Source: Novosphingobium sp. TH158
Lineage (GTDB): Bacteria; Pseudomonadota; Alphaproteobacteria; Sphingomonadales; Sphingomonadaceae
Length of the DNA: 64,000 bases
Direction: 5' to 3'
NCBI RefSeq assembly: GCF_002855555.1
Contig: NZ_PKRT01000002.1
Coordinates: 62,001 to 126,000 of the forward strand
The notes under the pieces were generated by a model that was not told where the DNA came from, made no database searches, and was given only the letters and a program-made list of their open reading frames with translations. The stretch's first letter is position 1. Each line of letters opens with the position of its first letter. Shown here one piece after another: positions 34,039 through 43,109 of this stretch. The position numbers and the translations under genes are program-made.

Positions 34039-34764
34039 ATGTGCGTAGCCGCCCTTGCCTGGAACGCGCATCCGCGCTGGCGGCTGGTCGTGATCGCCAA
34101 CCGCGACGAGTTCCACGAACGCCCCACGGCTCCGCTTGAGCGCTGGCCCGATGGCACCCTCGCCGGACGCGACCTGCGCGCCGGCGGCACCTGGTTGGGC
34201 GTGAACGAAGCGGGACGATTCGCGCTGGTCACCAACCACCGCGTTGAAGGCTATCCAAAGCCCGACCGGCTGAGCCGCGGCGGGGTGGTCACCGGCTGGC
34301 TGGACGGATCGGGTCTGGGGCAAACTGCGGCCATGAACCCGTTCAACCTGTTCTGCGCCGATGAGCGTGGCCTGCTCTTTGTGACCAACTGGCCGGATGA
34401 GGATATCCACCTGCCCGCGGGCCTGCACGGCATCTCCAATGGCCCGTTCGACCGCCCATGGCCCAAGGCCCAGCAGCTGTGTGCGGCACTTGGCGGGTGG
34501 CTGGAGGCGGACGGTAGCTCGTTCGATCCCCTGTTCGCCGCGCTGCGCGACGAGACTGCGCGGGAACCGGTCGACAGCCACCAGACCGATCCAGAGCCGC
34601 GCCTATCCGGCGTGTTCATCCGCGATCCAATCTACGGCACGCGCTGTTCGACCATCGTGGCCGTCGGCAGCGACGGAAATGGCGTGATCGAAGAGCGTCG
34701 CTGGTCGCCGCAGGGCGAATGCAGCGGGATCACCGCCATCGGCTTCAGTTGGCCGGGCAGCTAG
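34039..34764 (+). CDS. NRDE (TANGO2-like) protein
   Basis: A 241-residue member of the NRDE/TANGO2 family, named for Asn21-Arg22-Asp23-Glu24 in VIANRDEFHERPTAPLERW. Other blocks are GRDLRAGGTWLGVNEAGRFA and GISNGPFDRPWPK, then YGTRCSTIVAV. The family may act in haem or lipid handling; the reaction is unknown. It follows radC after 16 bases. Its stop shares CTAG with the convergent hydrolase gene. Confidence 0.9.
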   Translation: MCVAALAWNAHPRWRLVVIANRDEFHERPTAPLERWPDGTLAGRDLRAGGTWLGVNEAGRFALVTNHRVEGYPKPDRLSRGGVVTGWLDGSGLGQTAAMNPFNLFCADERGLLFVTNWPDEDIHLPAGLHGISNGPFDRPWPKAQQLCAALGGWLEADGSSFDPLFAALRDETAREPVDSHQTDPEPRLSGVFIRDPIYGTRCSTIVAVGSDGNGVIEERRWSPQGECSGITAIGFSWPGS

Positions 34765-35564
34765 CGCGCAGGGTTTGCGGCCAGCCAGTCCAGCATCAGC
34801 CGGCTGTAGAGTTCGGGATGCTCGGCCATGGGGATGTGCCGTGCCTCGGCAATTTCATGGTACCGCGCACCCGCAATGCGATCGGCGATCAGGCGGTTGC
34901 CCTCAGCCGGGGTGCCGGGATCGTCGTCCCCGCAGATGACGAGCGTGGGCGCGGAAATCCGTGGAAGGCGATCCACCACATCGAAGGCAAAGATCGCATG
35001 GGCGCCCGAAACATAGCCCGCCACCGGGCAGGCGCTGACCGTGCCGTGCACTTGCCGCCAGCGCTCGGGCCGACGCGTCCTGAAGCCGGCGGTGAACCAG
35101 CGCTCCATCGTATCATCGGCTATCGCGCCGACTGACGCTGCGGAGGCAATCGCTGCGAAGCGGGCATCCCAGATGTCCTTGCCGGCAGGGACAGAGCGCG
35201 CCGACGTGCCTGAAAGCAGCAGCGAATGCAGGCGGTGGGGATGATCCAGTGCGAACTGCTGGCCGATCATCCCGCCGATCGACACGCCGCCGAGGTGGAC
35301 CTTGCCTATCCCCAGGTGGTCGAGCACCGTCACCACGTCCGCTGCAAGCTCCCCCATGTCATAGCTGCCTGCGGTTGCGCCCGAGCCGCCATGCCCGCGC
35401 ATGTCCACGCGCAACACGCGATAACCCGCCCCCAGCAAGGGCCCGACCTGGTCCGCCCAGATGCCCATGTCGGAAGAAAGCGTGTGCAGCAGGCAGACCA
35501 CCGGCAAGGCATCATCGCCAACGCTGTCAAAGCAAATGGTGTGGCTTGGCGCCTTCAGCAGCAT
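34761..35564 (-). CDS. Alpha/beta hydrolase, 3-oxoadipate enol-lactonase-like
   Basis: A 267-residue cytosolic hydrolase with PVVCLLHTLSSDMGIW, DMRGHGGSGA, the nucleophile elbow GGVSIGGMIGQ, an acidic residue in VICGDDDPGTPA and the catalytic His in IAEARHIPMAEHPE. The overall pattern is that of enol-lactonase PcaD, but no other protocatechuate gene lies nearby, so the substrate is open. AGGGGAG precedes the ATG at 35564. It is divergent from purB. Confidence 0.86.
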   Translation of the reverse strand: MLLKAPSHTICFDSVGDDALPVVCLLHTLSSDMGIWADQVGPLLGAGYRVLRVDMRGHGGSGATAGSYDMGELAADVVTVLDHLGIGKVHLGGVSIGGMIGQQFALDHPHRLHSLLLSGTSARSVPAGKDIWDARFAAIASAASVGAIADDTMERWFTAGFRTRRPERWRQVHGTVSACPVAGYVSGAHAIFAFDVVDRLPRISAPTLVICGDDDPGTPAEGNRLIADRIAGARYHEIAEARHIPMAEHPELYSRLMLDWLAANPAR

Positions 35565-35574
35565 GGCTCTCCCC

Positions 35575-35603
35575 TTGCTTAAATGTCCGTGCCCCCCTAG
35601 CGG
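35575..35603 (+). promoter_or_regulatory. Predicted promoter of purB
   Basis: TTGCTT (35575-35580), 17 bases, TAGCGG (35598-35603). The leader to the ATG is about 30 bases, with GGAG upstream of the start. Confidence 0.45.
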
Positions 35604-35639
35604 CTCGTCGCGGATAGTCCAAACGAACCGGAGTCGAAC

Positions 35640-36953
35640 ATGGTCCCCCGTTATGCCCGCCCCGCGATGACCGCCATCTGGGAACCGGAAGCGCGCTACA
35701 AGATCTGGTTCGAGATCGAAGCCCACGCCACCGAGAAGCTCGGCGAACTCGGCGTGGTCCCGCCCTCGGGCGCCAAGGCGCTGTGGGACTGGTGGGCGAC
35801 CAACCCGGCCATCGACGTTGCCGCCATCGACGCGATCGAGGCTGTGACCAAGCACGACGTGATTGCCTTCCTTGACTGGGTCGCCCAGCAGGTCGGCCCG
35901 GAAGCGCGCTTCATGCACCAGGGCATGACCAGCTCCGACGTGCTCGACACCACGCTCGCCGTGCAGCTCGCCCGCGCCGCGGACCTGCTGCTCGAGGACC
36001 TCGACGCCCTGCTCGCCGCGATCAAGCGCCGCGCCTATGAGCACAGGTACACCCCCACTATCGGCCGCAGCCACGGCATCCATGCCGAGCCGACCACTTT
36101 CGGCAAGAAACTGGCCGAGGCCTATGCCGAATTCAGCCGGTGCAAGGTGCGCCTGCAGAACGCCCGCGCCGAAGTGGCAACCTGTGCGATTTCGGGCGCG
36201 GTCGGCACCTTCGCCAACATCGATCCCTCGGTGGAAGAATATGTCGCCGACAAGCTTGGCCTCTCAGTCGAGCCGGTTTCGACCCAGGTCATCCCGCGCG
36301 ACCGGCACGCGATGTTCTTCGCCACGCTGGGCGTGATCGCCAGCAGCATCGAACGCCTCGCCACCGAGATCCGCCACCTCCAGCGCACCGAAGTGCTGGA
36401 AGCCGAGGAATACTTCTCGCCCGGCCAGAAGGGCTCGTCGGCCATGCCGCACAAGCGCAACCCGGTGCTGACCGAAAATCTCACCGGCCTTGCCCGCGTG
36501 GTCCGCTCCGCCGTCACCCCGGCGCTGGAGAACGTGGCGCTGTGGCACGAGCGCGATATCTCGCACTCCTCGGTCGAGCGCTACATCGGCCCGGATGCCA
36601 CCATCACGCTGGATTTCGCCCTCGCCCGCCTGACCGGCGTGGTCGACAAGCTGGTGATCTATCCCGAGCGGATGCAGAAGAACCTCGACAAGATGGGCGG
36701 GCTTGTCCACTCCCAGCGCGTGCTGCTGGCCCTGACGCAGGCGGGACTTGAGCGCGACGCCAGCTACCGCCTGGTCCAGCGCAACGCGATGAAGGTCTGG
36801 GAAAGCGACGGCCAGCTCTCGCTGCTCGAACTGCTCAAGGCCGATCCCGAAGTCAGCGCCGTGATGTCTGCCGCCGAACTGGAAGAGAAGTTCAACCTGG
36901 ACTATCACTTCAAGGCGATCGACACGATCTTCGCGCGGGTGTTCGGCGAGTAG
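35640..36953 (+). CDS. purB: Adenylosuccinate lyase
   Basis: A 437-residue enzyme of the fumarase/aspartase superfamily acting twice in purine synthesis, on SAICAR and adenylosuccinate. It shows HQGMTSSDVLDT, GRSHGIHAEPTTFGKK with a catalytic His, and the signature KGSSAMPHKRNPVLTEN with the mobile catalytic Ser. WHERDISHSSVERYIGPDA follows. The start MVPRYARPAMTAIW is typical of the short bacterial PurB. Confidence 0.96.
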   Translation: MVPRYARPAMTAIWEPEARYKIWFEIEAHATEKLGELGVVPPSGAKALWDWWATNPAIDVAAIDAIEAVTKHDVIAFLDWVAQQVGPEARFMHQGMTSSDVLDTTLAVQLARAADLLLEDLDALLAAIKRRAYEHRYTPTIGRSHGIHAEPTTFGKKLAEAYAEFSRCKVRLQNARAEVATCAISGAVGTFANIDPSVEEYVADKLGLSVEPVSTQVIPRDRHAMFFATLGVIASSIERLATEIRHLQRTEVLEAEEYFSPGQKGSSAMPHKRNPVLTENLTGLARVVRSAVTPALENVALWHERDISHSSVERYIGPDATITLDFALARLTGVVDKLVIYPERMQKNLDKMGGLVHSQRVLLALTQAGLERDASYRLVQRNAMKVWESDGQLSLLELLKADPEVSAVMSAAELEEKFNLDYHFKAIDTIFARVFGE

Positions 36954-36954
36954 C

Positions 36955-36983
36955 TTGCCCCGGCCGGGCAACCGGCCTAGCAT
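36955..36983 (+). promoter_or_regulatory. Predicted promoter of lapA-pyrF
   Basis: TTGCCC (36955-36960), 17 bases, TAGCAT (36978-36983). The -35 begins 2 bases after the purB stop; the leader is about 27 bases. Confidence 0.4.
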
Positions 36984-37016
36984 CTGCCGCAAACGAACGG
37001 GAAAGGGTCTGATCCC

Positions 37017-37322
37017 ATGCAGATATTCCGAACGGTCGTCTGGGTCGTGCTGGTGATCGCGCTGGTCATCTTCGCGGTGAACAACTGGAACGTCGTCCAG
37101 GTGAAGATCTGGGAAAACCTGGTCCTGGAAACCAAGCTGCCGGTGCTGGTGCTGGTTGCCTTCCTGCTCGGCCTGCTGCCCATGTGGCTGCTGCACAAGG
37201 GTACGCGCTGGCGGCTGCATCGCCAGATTTCCAGCCTGCAGGACGCCGCCAACGCAGCTGTCGCGCCGTCGCTTTCGACGACCAACCTGGCCGAAGCCAA
37301 CCCCGACAATCCCGCCAACTGA
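37017..37322 (+). CDS. LapA-domain small membrane protein
   Basis: A 101-residue protein with two membrane helices (VVWVVLVIALVIFAVNNW and LPVLVLVAFLLGLLPMWLL) separated by NVVQVKIWENLVLETK. This is the lipopolysaccharide-assembly protein A (LapA/YciS) layout. After the helices comes a cytoplasmic region with TRWRLHRQISSLQDAANA. In Escherichia coli LapA works with LapB in LPS control; no lapB is next to it here. It has AAAGGG upstream and pyrF starts 10 bases after its stop. Confidence 0.82.
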   Translation: MQIFRTVVWVVLVIALVIFAVNNWNVVQVKIWENLVLETKLPVLVLVAFLLGLLPMWLLHKGTRWRLHRQISSLQDAANAAVAPSLSTTNLAEANPDNPAN

Positions 37323-37332
37323 CGGAGCCAAT

Positions 37333-38010
37333 GTGAACCCGATCTATCTTGCCCTCGACCTTCCCCGCCTCGACGCCGCGCTCGCGCTTGCGCAGAAGGT
37401 GAAGGGCCATGTCGGCGGGCTGAAGCTGGGGCTGGAATTCTTCTGTGCCCACGGCCACCACGGCGTTCACGAACTGGCCCATGTCGGCCTGCCAATCTTC
37501 CTTGACCTTAAGCTGCATGACATCCCCAACACGGTGGCTTCGGCCATGCAGGCAATCCACGTGCTGGAGCCGGCAATCGTCACCGTCCACGCGGGCGGTG
37601 GCCGCGCCATGATGGAGGATGCCAAGGCCGCAGCCGGAGAGAACACCAAGGTCGTCGGCGTGACCGTGCTGACCAGCCTCGATGATGGTGATCTTTCCGC
37701 CACCGGTGTTGCCGGCTCGTCGCACGATCAGGTGCTACGCCTTGCAGACCTCGCGCATGACGCGGGGCTCGATGGCATCGTCTGTTCCGGGCACGAAGTG
37801 GGTGAAGTGCACAAGCGCTGGAAAAACGGCTTCTTTGTCGTTCCCGGCCTGCGTCCGGCCAATGGCAACAACAACCACGCCGACCAGAAGCGCATCGTAA
37901 CCCCGCGACAGGCGCGCGATGCGGGTGCATCGGTGCTCGTCATCGGGCGGCCGATCAGCCGTGCGGAAGATCCCGTGGCCGCCGCCCGGGCCATCGAAGC
38001 CACGCTCTGA
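37333..38010 (+). CDS. pyrF: Orotidine 5'-phosphate decarboxylase
   Basis: A 225-residue TIM-barrel enzyme making UMP. The catalytic Lys/Asp set is in IFLDLKLHDIPNTV, with the loop TVHAGGGRAMMEDA, then FVVPGLRPANGNNNHADQKR and VIGRPISRAEDPVAAA. The start is GTG 37333 (MNPIYLALDLPRLD) with GGAG upstream; the ATG at 37331 is out of frame. Co-transcription with lapA is likely. Confidence 0.95.
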   Translation: MNPIYLALDLPRLDAALALAQKVKGHVGGLKLGLEFFCAHGHHGVHELAHVGLPIFLDLKLHDIPNTVASAMQAIHVLEPAIVTVHAGGGRAMMEDAKAAAGENTKVVGVTVLTSLDDGDLSATGVAGSSHDQVLRLADLAHDAGLDGIVCSGHEVGEVHKRWKNGFFVVPGLRPANGNNNHADQKRIVTPRQARDAGASVLVIGRPISRAEDPVAAARAIEATL

Positions 38011-38082
38011 GTCTGCGCTGCCGGGGTTCAGGCCCCGGTCAGCCGGAGGCCTGCAAGCCCCGTGCAACGAAGGAGAAAGCCG

Positions 38083-38838
38083 ATGAAACCCCTCCATCTT
38101 GCACTCGCGGCACTGGCCCTTTCCGTCCCCCTTGGCACGGCTGCCCATGCCCATGATCCGGCCGCGCCGGCAATCGCCCCCGGCAACACGCTGCTGACCC
38201 TCACCGCGCAGGGTCGCGTGGCACGGGCTCCCGATATTGCCGTGTTCACCGCCGGAGTGATGAGCCAGGCCAGGACCGCGGCCGAAGCGCTGGCCGACAA
38301 TTCGGCGAAGATGAACCGCGTGATCGCCGCGCTCAGGACCGCCGGAATTGCCGAGCGCGATATCCAGACCAGCGATCTCAGCCTCAGCCCGGTTTATGGC
38401 CAGCAGCGCCCCCTTCCCGACGGGCGCATGGAGCCGGAACAGCCGCAGGTCGTCGGCTATCGCGCCAGCAATACGGTTTCCGTCCGCCAGCGTAACCTCA
38501 AGCAATTCGGGCGCGTGCTCGACACCCTTGTCGCGGCAGGAGCCAACCAGATCGACGGACCGCGTTTCGAGATCGACAAGGCCGATGCCGTTGCAGATGA
38601 GGCCCGGACCCTAGCCGTCAGGAAGGCCCGGGCACGTGCCGACCTTTATGCCGCAGCTGCCGGCATGAAGGTGGTCCGCATCGTTTCGATCAGCGAAAGC
38701 GGCGGCTATGTGCCGCAGCCGATGATGGTCAATGCCCGCATGGCTGCCGAGGATTTTGCCGGCGCGCCCACCCCGGTTGCTTCCGGTGAGGTGAGCATGA
38801 GCGTGTCGGTCAATGTCGCCTTCGAACTGGCGCCCTGA
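38083..38838 (+). CDS. SIMPL-domain (DUF541) periplasmic protein
   Basis: A 251-residue exported protein. The signal peptide is MKPLHLALAALALSVPLGTAAHA. The SIMPL domain follows, with TLTAQGRVARAPDIAVFTAG, GIAERDIQTSDLSLSPVYG and YRASNTVSVRQRNLKQFG. The C-terminal strand is SMSVSVNVAFELAP. The family, which includes Escherichia coli YggE, is linked to stress protection with no defined activity. A strong AAGGAGAAAG site fixes the start. Confidence 0.88.
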   Translation: MKPLHLALAALALSVPLGTAAHAHDPAAPAIAPGNTLLTLTAQGRVARAPDIAVFTAGVMSQARTAAEALADNSAKMNRVIAALRTAGIAERDIQTSDLSLSPVYGQQRPLPDGRMEPEQPQVVGYRASNTVSVRQRNLKQFGRVLDTLVAAGANQIDGPRFEIDKADAVADEARTLAVRKARARADLYAAAAGMKVVRIVSISESGGYVPQPMMVNARMAAEDFAGAPTPVASGEVSMSVSVNVAFELAP

Positions 38839-38864
38839 TCGGGAAGGCATGGGGGATCGATTCG

Positions 38865-39509
38865 TTGTCCGATATCGGCATCAAGATTTGCGGCATCACC
38901 ACGGCTGAGGCGCTCGATGCGTCCATTGCCGCCGGCGCGACGCACGTCGGGCTGGTGTTCTTCCCCAAGAGCCCGCGCAATATCGAGATCGGACAGGCCG
39001 CCGCACTTGCCGCGCGCGCGGGATCGCGGGTGCAGGTCGTCGGCCTGTTCGTCGATCCTGCGCCCGGACAGGTCGAGGCGGCGCTGGCGCAGGTCCCGCT
39101 CGACGTGATCCAGTTGCATGGCAAGGAAGCGCCCGAACTCTGCGCCCAGGTGGCCGCCGCCACGGCGCGCGAGGTGTGGAAGGCCATCGGTGTTCGCAAG
39201 CGCGCGGACCTGAACGAGGCGACGCGCTACAGGGGCGCGGTCACGCGTGTGCTTTACGATGCCAAGCCGCCCGAGGGCGCTGACCTTCCCGGCGGCACCG
39301 GGCTGCGCATCGACTGGTCATTGATGCAGGGCCACACCCATCCCCTGCCCTGGATCCTGGCGGGCGGGCTTCACGCCGGAAATGTGGGCGAAGCCATGGG
39401 CATGACTGGTGCGCGCTTTGTCGACACCTCATCGGGTGTGGAAACGCAGCCGGGGATAAAGGACAATAGCCGCATCGCCGCCTTCTGCGCCGCTGCCCGC
39501 ACCCAATAG
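38865..39509 (+). CDS. trpF: Phosphoribosylanthranilate isomerase
   Basis: A 214-residue TIM-barrel enzyme of tryptophan synthesis. It shows IKICGITTAEALDASIAAGA with catalytic Cys, VGLVFFPKSPRNIE, VDVIQLHG-like residues (LDVIQLHGKEAPE), the catalytic Asp in VLYDAKPP, and LAGGLHAGNVGEA. The start is TTG 38865 with GGGGGA 8 bases upstream; the ATG at 38849 is out of frame. trpF lies 747 bases before trpB with an opposite-strand gene between, as in many alphaproteobacteria. Confidence 0.95.
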   Translation: MSDIGIKICGITTAEALDASIAAGATHVGLVFFPKSPRNIEIGQAAALAARAGSRVQVVGLFVDPAPGQVEAALAQVPLDVIQLHGKEAPELCAQVAAATAREVWKAIGVRKRADLNEATRYRGAVTRVLYDAKPPEGADLPGGTGLRIDWSLMQGHTHPLPWILAGGLHAGNVGEAMGMTGARFVDTSSGVETQPGIKDNSRIAAFCAAARTQ

Positions 39510-39510
39510 C

Positions 39511-39545
39511 AAAAGGGCGGCCCGTTTCCGGACCGCCCCTGCTTT
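39511..39545. terminator. Bidirectional terminator between trpF and the outer-membrane protein gene
   Basis: Hairpin 39515-39538 (9 pairs, one mismatch, TTTC loop). The minus-strand side is followed by TTTTGC and the plus side by CTGCTTT. Both genes converge here. Confidence 0.75.
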
Positions 39546-39562
39546 AAGCTTGATCGTTCAGA

Positions 39563-40024
39563 TCAGAACTTGATGCCGACGCCGGCAACAACGGTGTCCA
39601 GATCGGAGAAGCCGTTGCCAACGAAGTAGTGGCGGTAAGCAAGCTTGCCGTACACGTTGCCAGCGATGGTGTGCTCAACGCCGACACCAGCGTGAATGGC
39701 GTCTTCGCACAGGTCGCAGTTTTCGGTGGTGTAGCCGCCGTCAACGTACAGCTTGGTCTTTTCGCCAACCTTGGTGCCGAGACGACCGGTCAGGCCGAAA
39801 GCGACCTTCTGGCCAGCGGCGCCGATCTTGTCGCCCGAAACTTCGAGACCGGCGAAAGCCGAGCTGCCGAGGTCGAAGTCATAGCCAGCGGCGATGCCCC
39901 ACACGTCTTCCGACGAACCACCGTCCCAGATCACGCCGCCACGGGCTTCGATGCGGGCTTCGTTAGCCATTGCGGGAGCGGCGAGAGCGGCCGAAGCGGC
40001 CAGCGCGAGAACGAGCTTCTTCAT
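39563..40024 (-). CDS. Small outer-membrane beta-barrel protein
   Basis: A 153-residue protein with signal peptide MKKLVLALAASAALAAPAMA. Alternating hydrophobic/polar strands follow (VWGIAAGYDFDLGSSAFAGL, KTKLYVDGGYTTEN, VYGKLAYRHYFVGN) and a C-terminal Phe (VAGVGIKF). This fits an eight-stranded OmpA/opacity-type barrel. CDLCED gives a close Cys pair, a likely surface-loop disulfide or metal site. CAGGAG is the ribosome site. It is divergent from trpB. Confidence 0.85.
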   Translation of the reverse strand: MKKLVLALAASAALAAPAMANEARIEARGGVIWDGGSSEDVWGIAAGYDFDLGSSAFAGLEVSGDKIGAAGQKVAFGLTGRLGTKVGEKTKLYVDGGYTTENCDLCEDAIHAGVGVEHTIAGNVYGKLAYRHYFVGNGFSDLDTVVAGVGIKF

Positions 40025-40129
40025 AATTAAACTCCTGAGATTCAACGCCCCTTCTTTCCGGGGGCGAGGGCCGGTTAGACGGGGAAAGATTTAACCGCAA
40101 TGAACAAAACGTGTCATAAATGCGGCATC

Positions 40130-40144
40130 GCAACAGACTGTTGC
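40130..40144. repeat. 15-bp palindrome upstream of the trpB promoter
   Basis: GCAACAG, one base, CTGTTGC: a perfect 7-bp inverted repeat ending 4 bases before the predicted -35. GCAACA recurs at 40151, overlapping the -35. The position suits an operator or activator site; the regulator is unknown. Confidence 0.5.
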
Positions 40145-40148
40145 TGCT

Positions 40149-40178
40149 TTGCAACATTTTCTGTCGGGTTTGTACAAT
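40149..40178 (+). promoter_or_regulatory. Predicted promoter of trpB-trpA-accD-folC
   Basis: TTGCAA (40149-40154), 18 bases, TACAAT (40173-40178). The leader of about 70 bases shows no Trp-rich leader peptide, so classical attenuation is not evident. Confidence 0.5.
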
Positions 40179-40255
40179 TTCGGAATCCCGCCGGAATCAA
40201 CACGGTTGCGCTGCAAGGCTGGACACGGTCGCCCACCTCTGCCAATCGCCGGGCC

Positions 40256-41470
40256 ATGAACGCGCCGACCCCCAATTCCTTCCGCACCATGCCGGACGAG
40301 CGCGGCCATTTCGGCCAGTTCGGCGGGCGTTACGTTGCTGAAACGCTGATGCCGCTGATCCTCGATCTGGAAAAGCATTATCGCGCCGCCAAGGCCGATC
40401 CGGCCTTCCAGGCAGAGTTCGACGACCTGCTGGAACATTATGTCGGCAGGCCCAGTCCGCTCTACTTCGCCCCGCGCCTGACCGAAGAACTTGGTGGTGC
40501 CCAGGTCTGGTTCAAGCGCGACGAGCTGAATCACACCGGCGCGCACAAGATCAATAACTGCATCGGCCAGATCCTGCTGGCCATTCGCATGGGCAAGACG
40601 CGCATCATCGCGGAGACCGGCGCAGGCCAGCACGGCGTTGCCACGGCCACCGTCTGCGCGCGCTTCGGCCTGCCCTGCGTGGTCTACATGGGCGCCACCG
40701 ACGTTGCCCGCCAGGCGCCCAACGTGTTCCGCATGAAGCTGCTCGGCGCAGAAGTGGTGCCTGTCACCGCCGGTGCAGCCACGCTGAAGGACGCGATGAA
40801 CGAGGCGCTGCGTGACTGGGTCGCGAACGTGCACGACACGTTCTACATCATCGGCACGGCCGCCGGCCCGCACCCCTATCCGGAACTGGTCCGCGATTTC
40901 CAGAGCGTGATCGGCAAGGAAGCCCGCGCCCAGATGCTCGCCCGCACCGGCCGCCTGCCGGACCTGCTCGTGGCCGCCATCGGCGGCGGGTCGAACGCCA
41001 TTGGCCTGTTCCACCCCTTCCTTGACGATGCAGACGTGAGGATGCTCGGCGTCGAAGCGGCAGGACATGGGCTGGACAAGGAACACGCCGCCTCGCTCGC
41101 CGGCGGGCGCCCCGGTATCCTCCACGGCAACAAGACCTACCTGCTGCAGGACGAGGACGGCCAGATCACCGAAGGCCACTCGATCTCGGCGGGCCTGGAC
41201 TATCCGGGCATCGGGCCGGAACATTCCTGGCTCAAGGAAATCGGCCGGGTGGAATATACCTCGGTCACGGACACCGAGGCGCTTGACGGTTTCCAGCTGC
41301 TCTGCCGGACCGAGGGCATCATCCCCGCGCTTGAGCCGAGCCACGCGATCGCCGCGGTGGCAAAGGTCGCGCCGACCATGCCGAAGGACAGCATCGTGCT
41401 CGTCAACCTGTGCGGACGCGGTGACAAGGACATCTTCTCGGTCGCCGAACACCTGGGGGTCTCGCTGTGA
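40256..41470 (+). CDS. trpB: Tryptophan synthase beta chain
   Basis: A 404-residue PLP enzyme joining indole and serine. The PLP Lys is Lys98 in [16 protein letters not shown]. The phosphate-binding loop is [10 protein letters not shown], and substrate residues lie in [16 protein letters not shown] and [15 protein letters not shown]. The start at 40256 ([17 protein letters not shown]) matches the family; the ribosome site is weak. It overlaps trpA by 4 bases (GTGA). Confidence 0.97.
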   Translation: MNAPTPNSFRTMPDERGHFGQFGGRYVAETLMPLILDLEKHYRAAKADPAFQAEFDDLLEHYVGRPSPLYFAPRLTEELGGAQVWFKRDELNHTGAHKINNCIGQILLAIRMGKTRIIAETGAGQHGVATATVCARFGLPCVVYMGATDVARQAPNVFRMKLLGAEVVPVTAGAATLKDAMNEALRDWVANVHDTFYIIGTAAGPHPYPELVRDFQSVIGKEARAQMLARTGRLPDLLVAAIGGGSNAIGLFHPFLDDADVRMLGVEAAGHGLDKEHAASLAGGRPGILHGNKTYLLQDEDGQITEGHSISAGLDYPGIGPEHSWLKEIGRVEYTSVTDTEALDGFQLLCRTEGIIPALEPSHAIAAVAKVAPTMPKDSIVLVNLCGRGDKDIFSVAEHLGVSL

Positions 41471-42252
41471 GCCGCCTCGCCCAGGCCTTCTCGCGCGGCC
41501 CTGCCCTCGTCACTTTCGTTACCGGCGGCGATCCGACGCCGGATGCGACCCCGGCCATTCTCGACGCGCTGGTCGCCGGCGGGGCGGACGTGATCGAGCT
41601 GGGCATGCCGTTCACCGATCCGATGGCCGATGGCCCGGCGATCCAGCTTGCCAACCTGCGCTCGCTGGGGGCCGGCACAAAGACGGCGGACCTGTTCCGC
41701 ATCGCCACCGATTTCCGCGCCCGCCACCCAGAGGTGCCGCTGGTGCTGATGGGCTATGCCAATCCGATGACGATCCGCGGGCCGGAATGGTTCGCTGACC
41801 AGTGCCGGAAGGCCGGCGTCGACGGCGTCATCTGCGTCGATATCCCGCCCGAGGAAGACCCCGAGCTTGGCCCGGCGCTGCGCGCGGCCGGTGTCTCGCT
41901 GATCCGCCTCGCCACGCCTACGACAGATGCGGCCCGCCTGCCCGTCGTGCTCGAAGGATCAAGCGGGTTCCTCTACTATGTCTCGGTCGCCGGGATCACC
42001 GGCATGCAGCAGGCAGCGCAGACCTCGATCGAGGAAGCGGTAGCGCGGCTCAAGGCTTCGGCCACGATACCGGTCGCGGTCGGCTTCGGCGTGCGCACGC
42101 CCGAACAGGCCTCGGCCATTGCCAAGGTGGCAGACGGCGTTGTCGTCGGCTCTGCGCTTGTCGACCTGGTAGCAAAGCATGGCGCCGATGCCGCCGGTCC
42201 GGTGGAAGAACTGACCCGCGCCCTTGCCGAAGCGGTCCATTCCGCGCGATAA
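41467..42252 (+). CDS. trpA: Tryptophan synthase alpha chain
   Basis: A 261-residue TIM barrel releasing indole from indoleglycerol phosphate. The catalytic Glu is in [19 protein letters not shown] and the Asp in [11 protein letters not shown]. The phosphate site is [12 protein letters not shown], with [10 protein letters not shown] before it. It starts at GTG, overlapping the trpB stop, so it is translationally coupled to its partner. Confidence 0.97.
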   Translation: MSRLAQAFSRGPALVTFVTGGDPTPDATPAILDALVAGGADVIELGMPFTDPMADGPAIQLANLRSLGAGTKTADLFRIATDFRARHPEVPLVLMGYANPMTIRGPEWFADQCRKAGVDGVICVDIPPEEDPELGPALRAAGVSLIRLATPTTDAARLPVVLEGSSGFLYYVSVAGITGMQQAAQTSIEEAVARLKASATIPVAVGFGVRTPEQASAIAKVADGVVVGSALVDLVAKHGADAAGPVEELTRALAEAVHSAR

Positions 42253-42260
42253 GGCCTGCC

Positions 42261-43109
42261 ATGTCCTGGCTCACAAAAGTCCGCAATTCGCTTTCCAACC
42301 TGAAGAAGCGCGACACTCCGGATAACCTCTGGATCAAGTGCCCTTCGTGCAAGGAAATGCTGTTCACCAAGGAATACGAGGAAAACCTCAGCGTCTGCCC
42401 GCGCTGCGACCATCATGGCCGCATCGGTGCCGATGCGCGGTTCTCGCAGCTGCTCGATCCGGGCTATGCCGTTCTGCCTAGCCCCAAGGTTGCGGAAGAC
42501 CCGCTGAAGTTCCGCGATTCCAAGAAGTATCCCGAGCGCCTGAAGGCCGCCCGCGCCGCCAACCCGCACCCCGATGCGCTGACCAATGCCACAGGTACGA
42601 TTGACGGGCATAAGGTGGTGCTTGGCGTACAGGACTTCGCCTTCATGGGCGGATCAATGGGCATGGCCGTGGGCGAGGCTTTCGTCGCCGGGGCCGAGCG
42701 GGCGATCAAGGACCGCTGCGCCTATGTCATCTGCACGGCAGCGGGCGGTGCCCGCATGCAGGAAGGCATCCTCAGCCTGATGCAGATGCCCAAGACCACG
42801 GTTGCCACCCGGCGGCTGAAGGCGGCGGGCCTGCCCTATATCGTGGTGCTTACCGATCCGACCACTGGCGGCGTCACTGCCAGCTATGCCATGCTGGGCG
42901 ATATCCACATTGCCGAGCCGGGCTGCCTGATCGGCTTTGCCGGCCAGCGGGTGATCCAGGACACGATCCGCGAAAAGCTGCCCGAAGGCTTCCAGCGCGC
43001 CGAATATCTCCACGCCCATGGCATGGTGGACATGGTCGTGCCGAGGAAGGACCTGAAGGGAACGCTGGCCAGCCTGCTCGATTTCCTGCAGCCCGCCAAG
43101 GCAGCGTGA
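42261..43109 (+). CDS. accD: Acetyl-CoA carboxylase carboxyltransferase subunit beta
   Basis: A 282-residue subunit of the first enzyme of fatty-acid synthesis, working with AccA. The N-terminal zinc ribbon uses Cys27, Cys30, Cys46 and Cys49 (CPSC, CPRC). The carboxyltransferase core has [26 protein letters not shown] and [19 protein letters not shown], then [19 protein letters not shown]. It starts 8 bases after trpA and overlaps folC by 4 bases (GTGA). Confidence 0.97.
   Translation: MSWLTKVRNSLSNLKKRDTPDNLWIKCPSCKEMLFTKEYEENLSVCPRCDHHGRIGADARFSQLLDPGYAVLPSPKVAEDPLKFRDSKKYPERLKAARAANPHPDALTNATGTIDGHKVVLGVQDFAFMGGSMGMAVGEAFVAGAERAIKDRCAYVICTAAGGARMQEGILSLMQMPKTTVATRRLKAAGLPYIVVLTDPTTGGVTASYAMLGDIHIAEPGCLIGFAGQRVIQDTIREKLPEGFQRAEYLHAHGMVDMVVPRKDLKGTLASLLDFLQPAKAA

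Noticed and set aside
40100..40255. A possible leader peptide (MNKTCHKCG...) in frame with trpB
   Set aside because: It has no Trp codons at its start, no ribosome site and runs through the predicted promoter. It is simply open frame upstream of the true trpB start.
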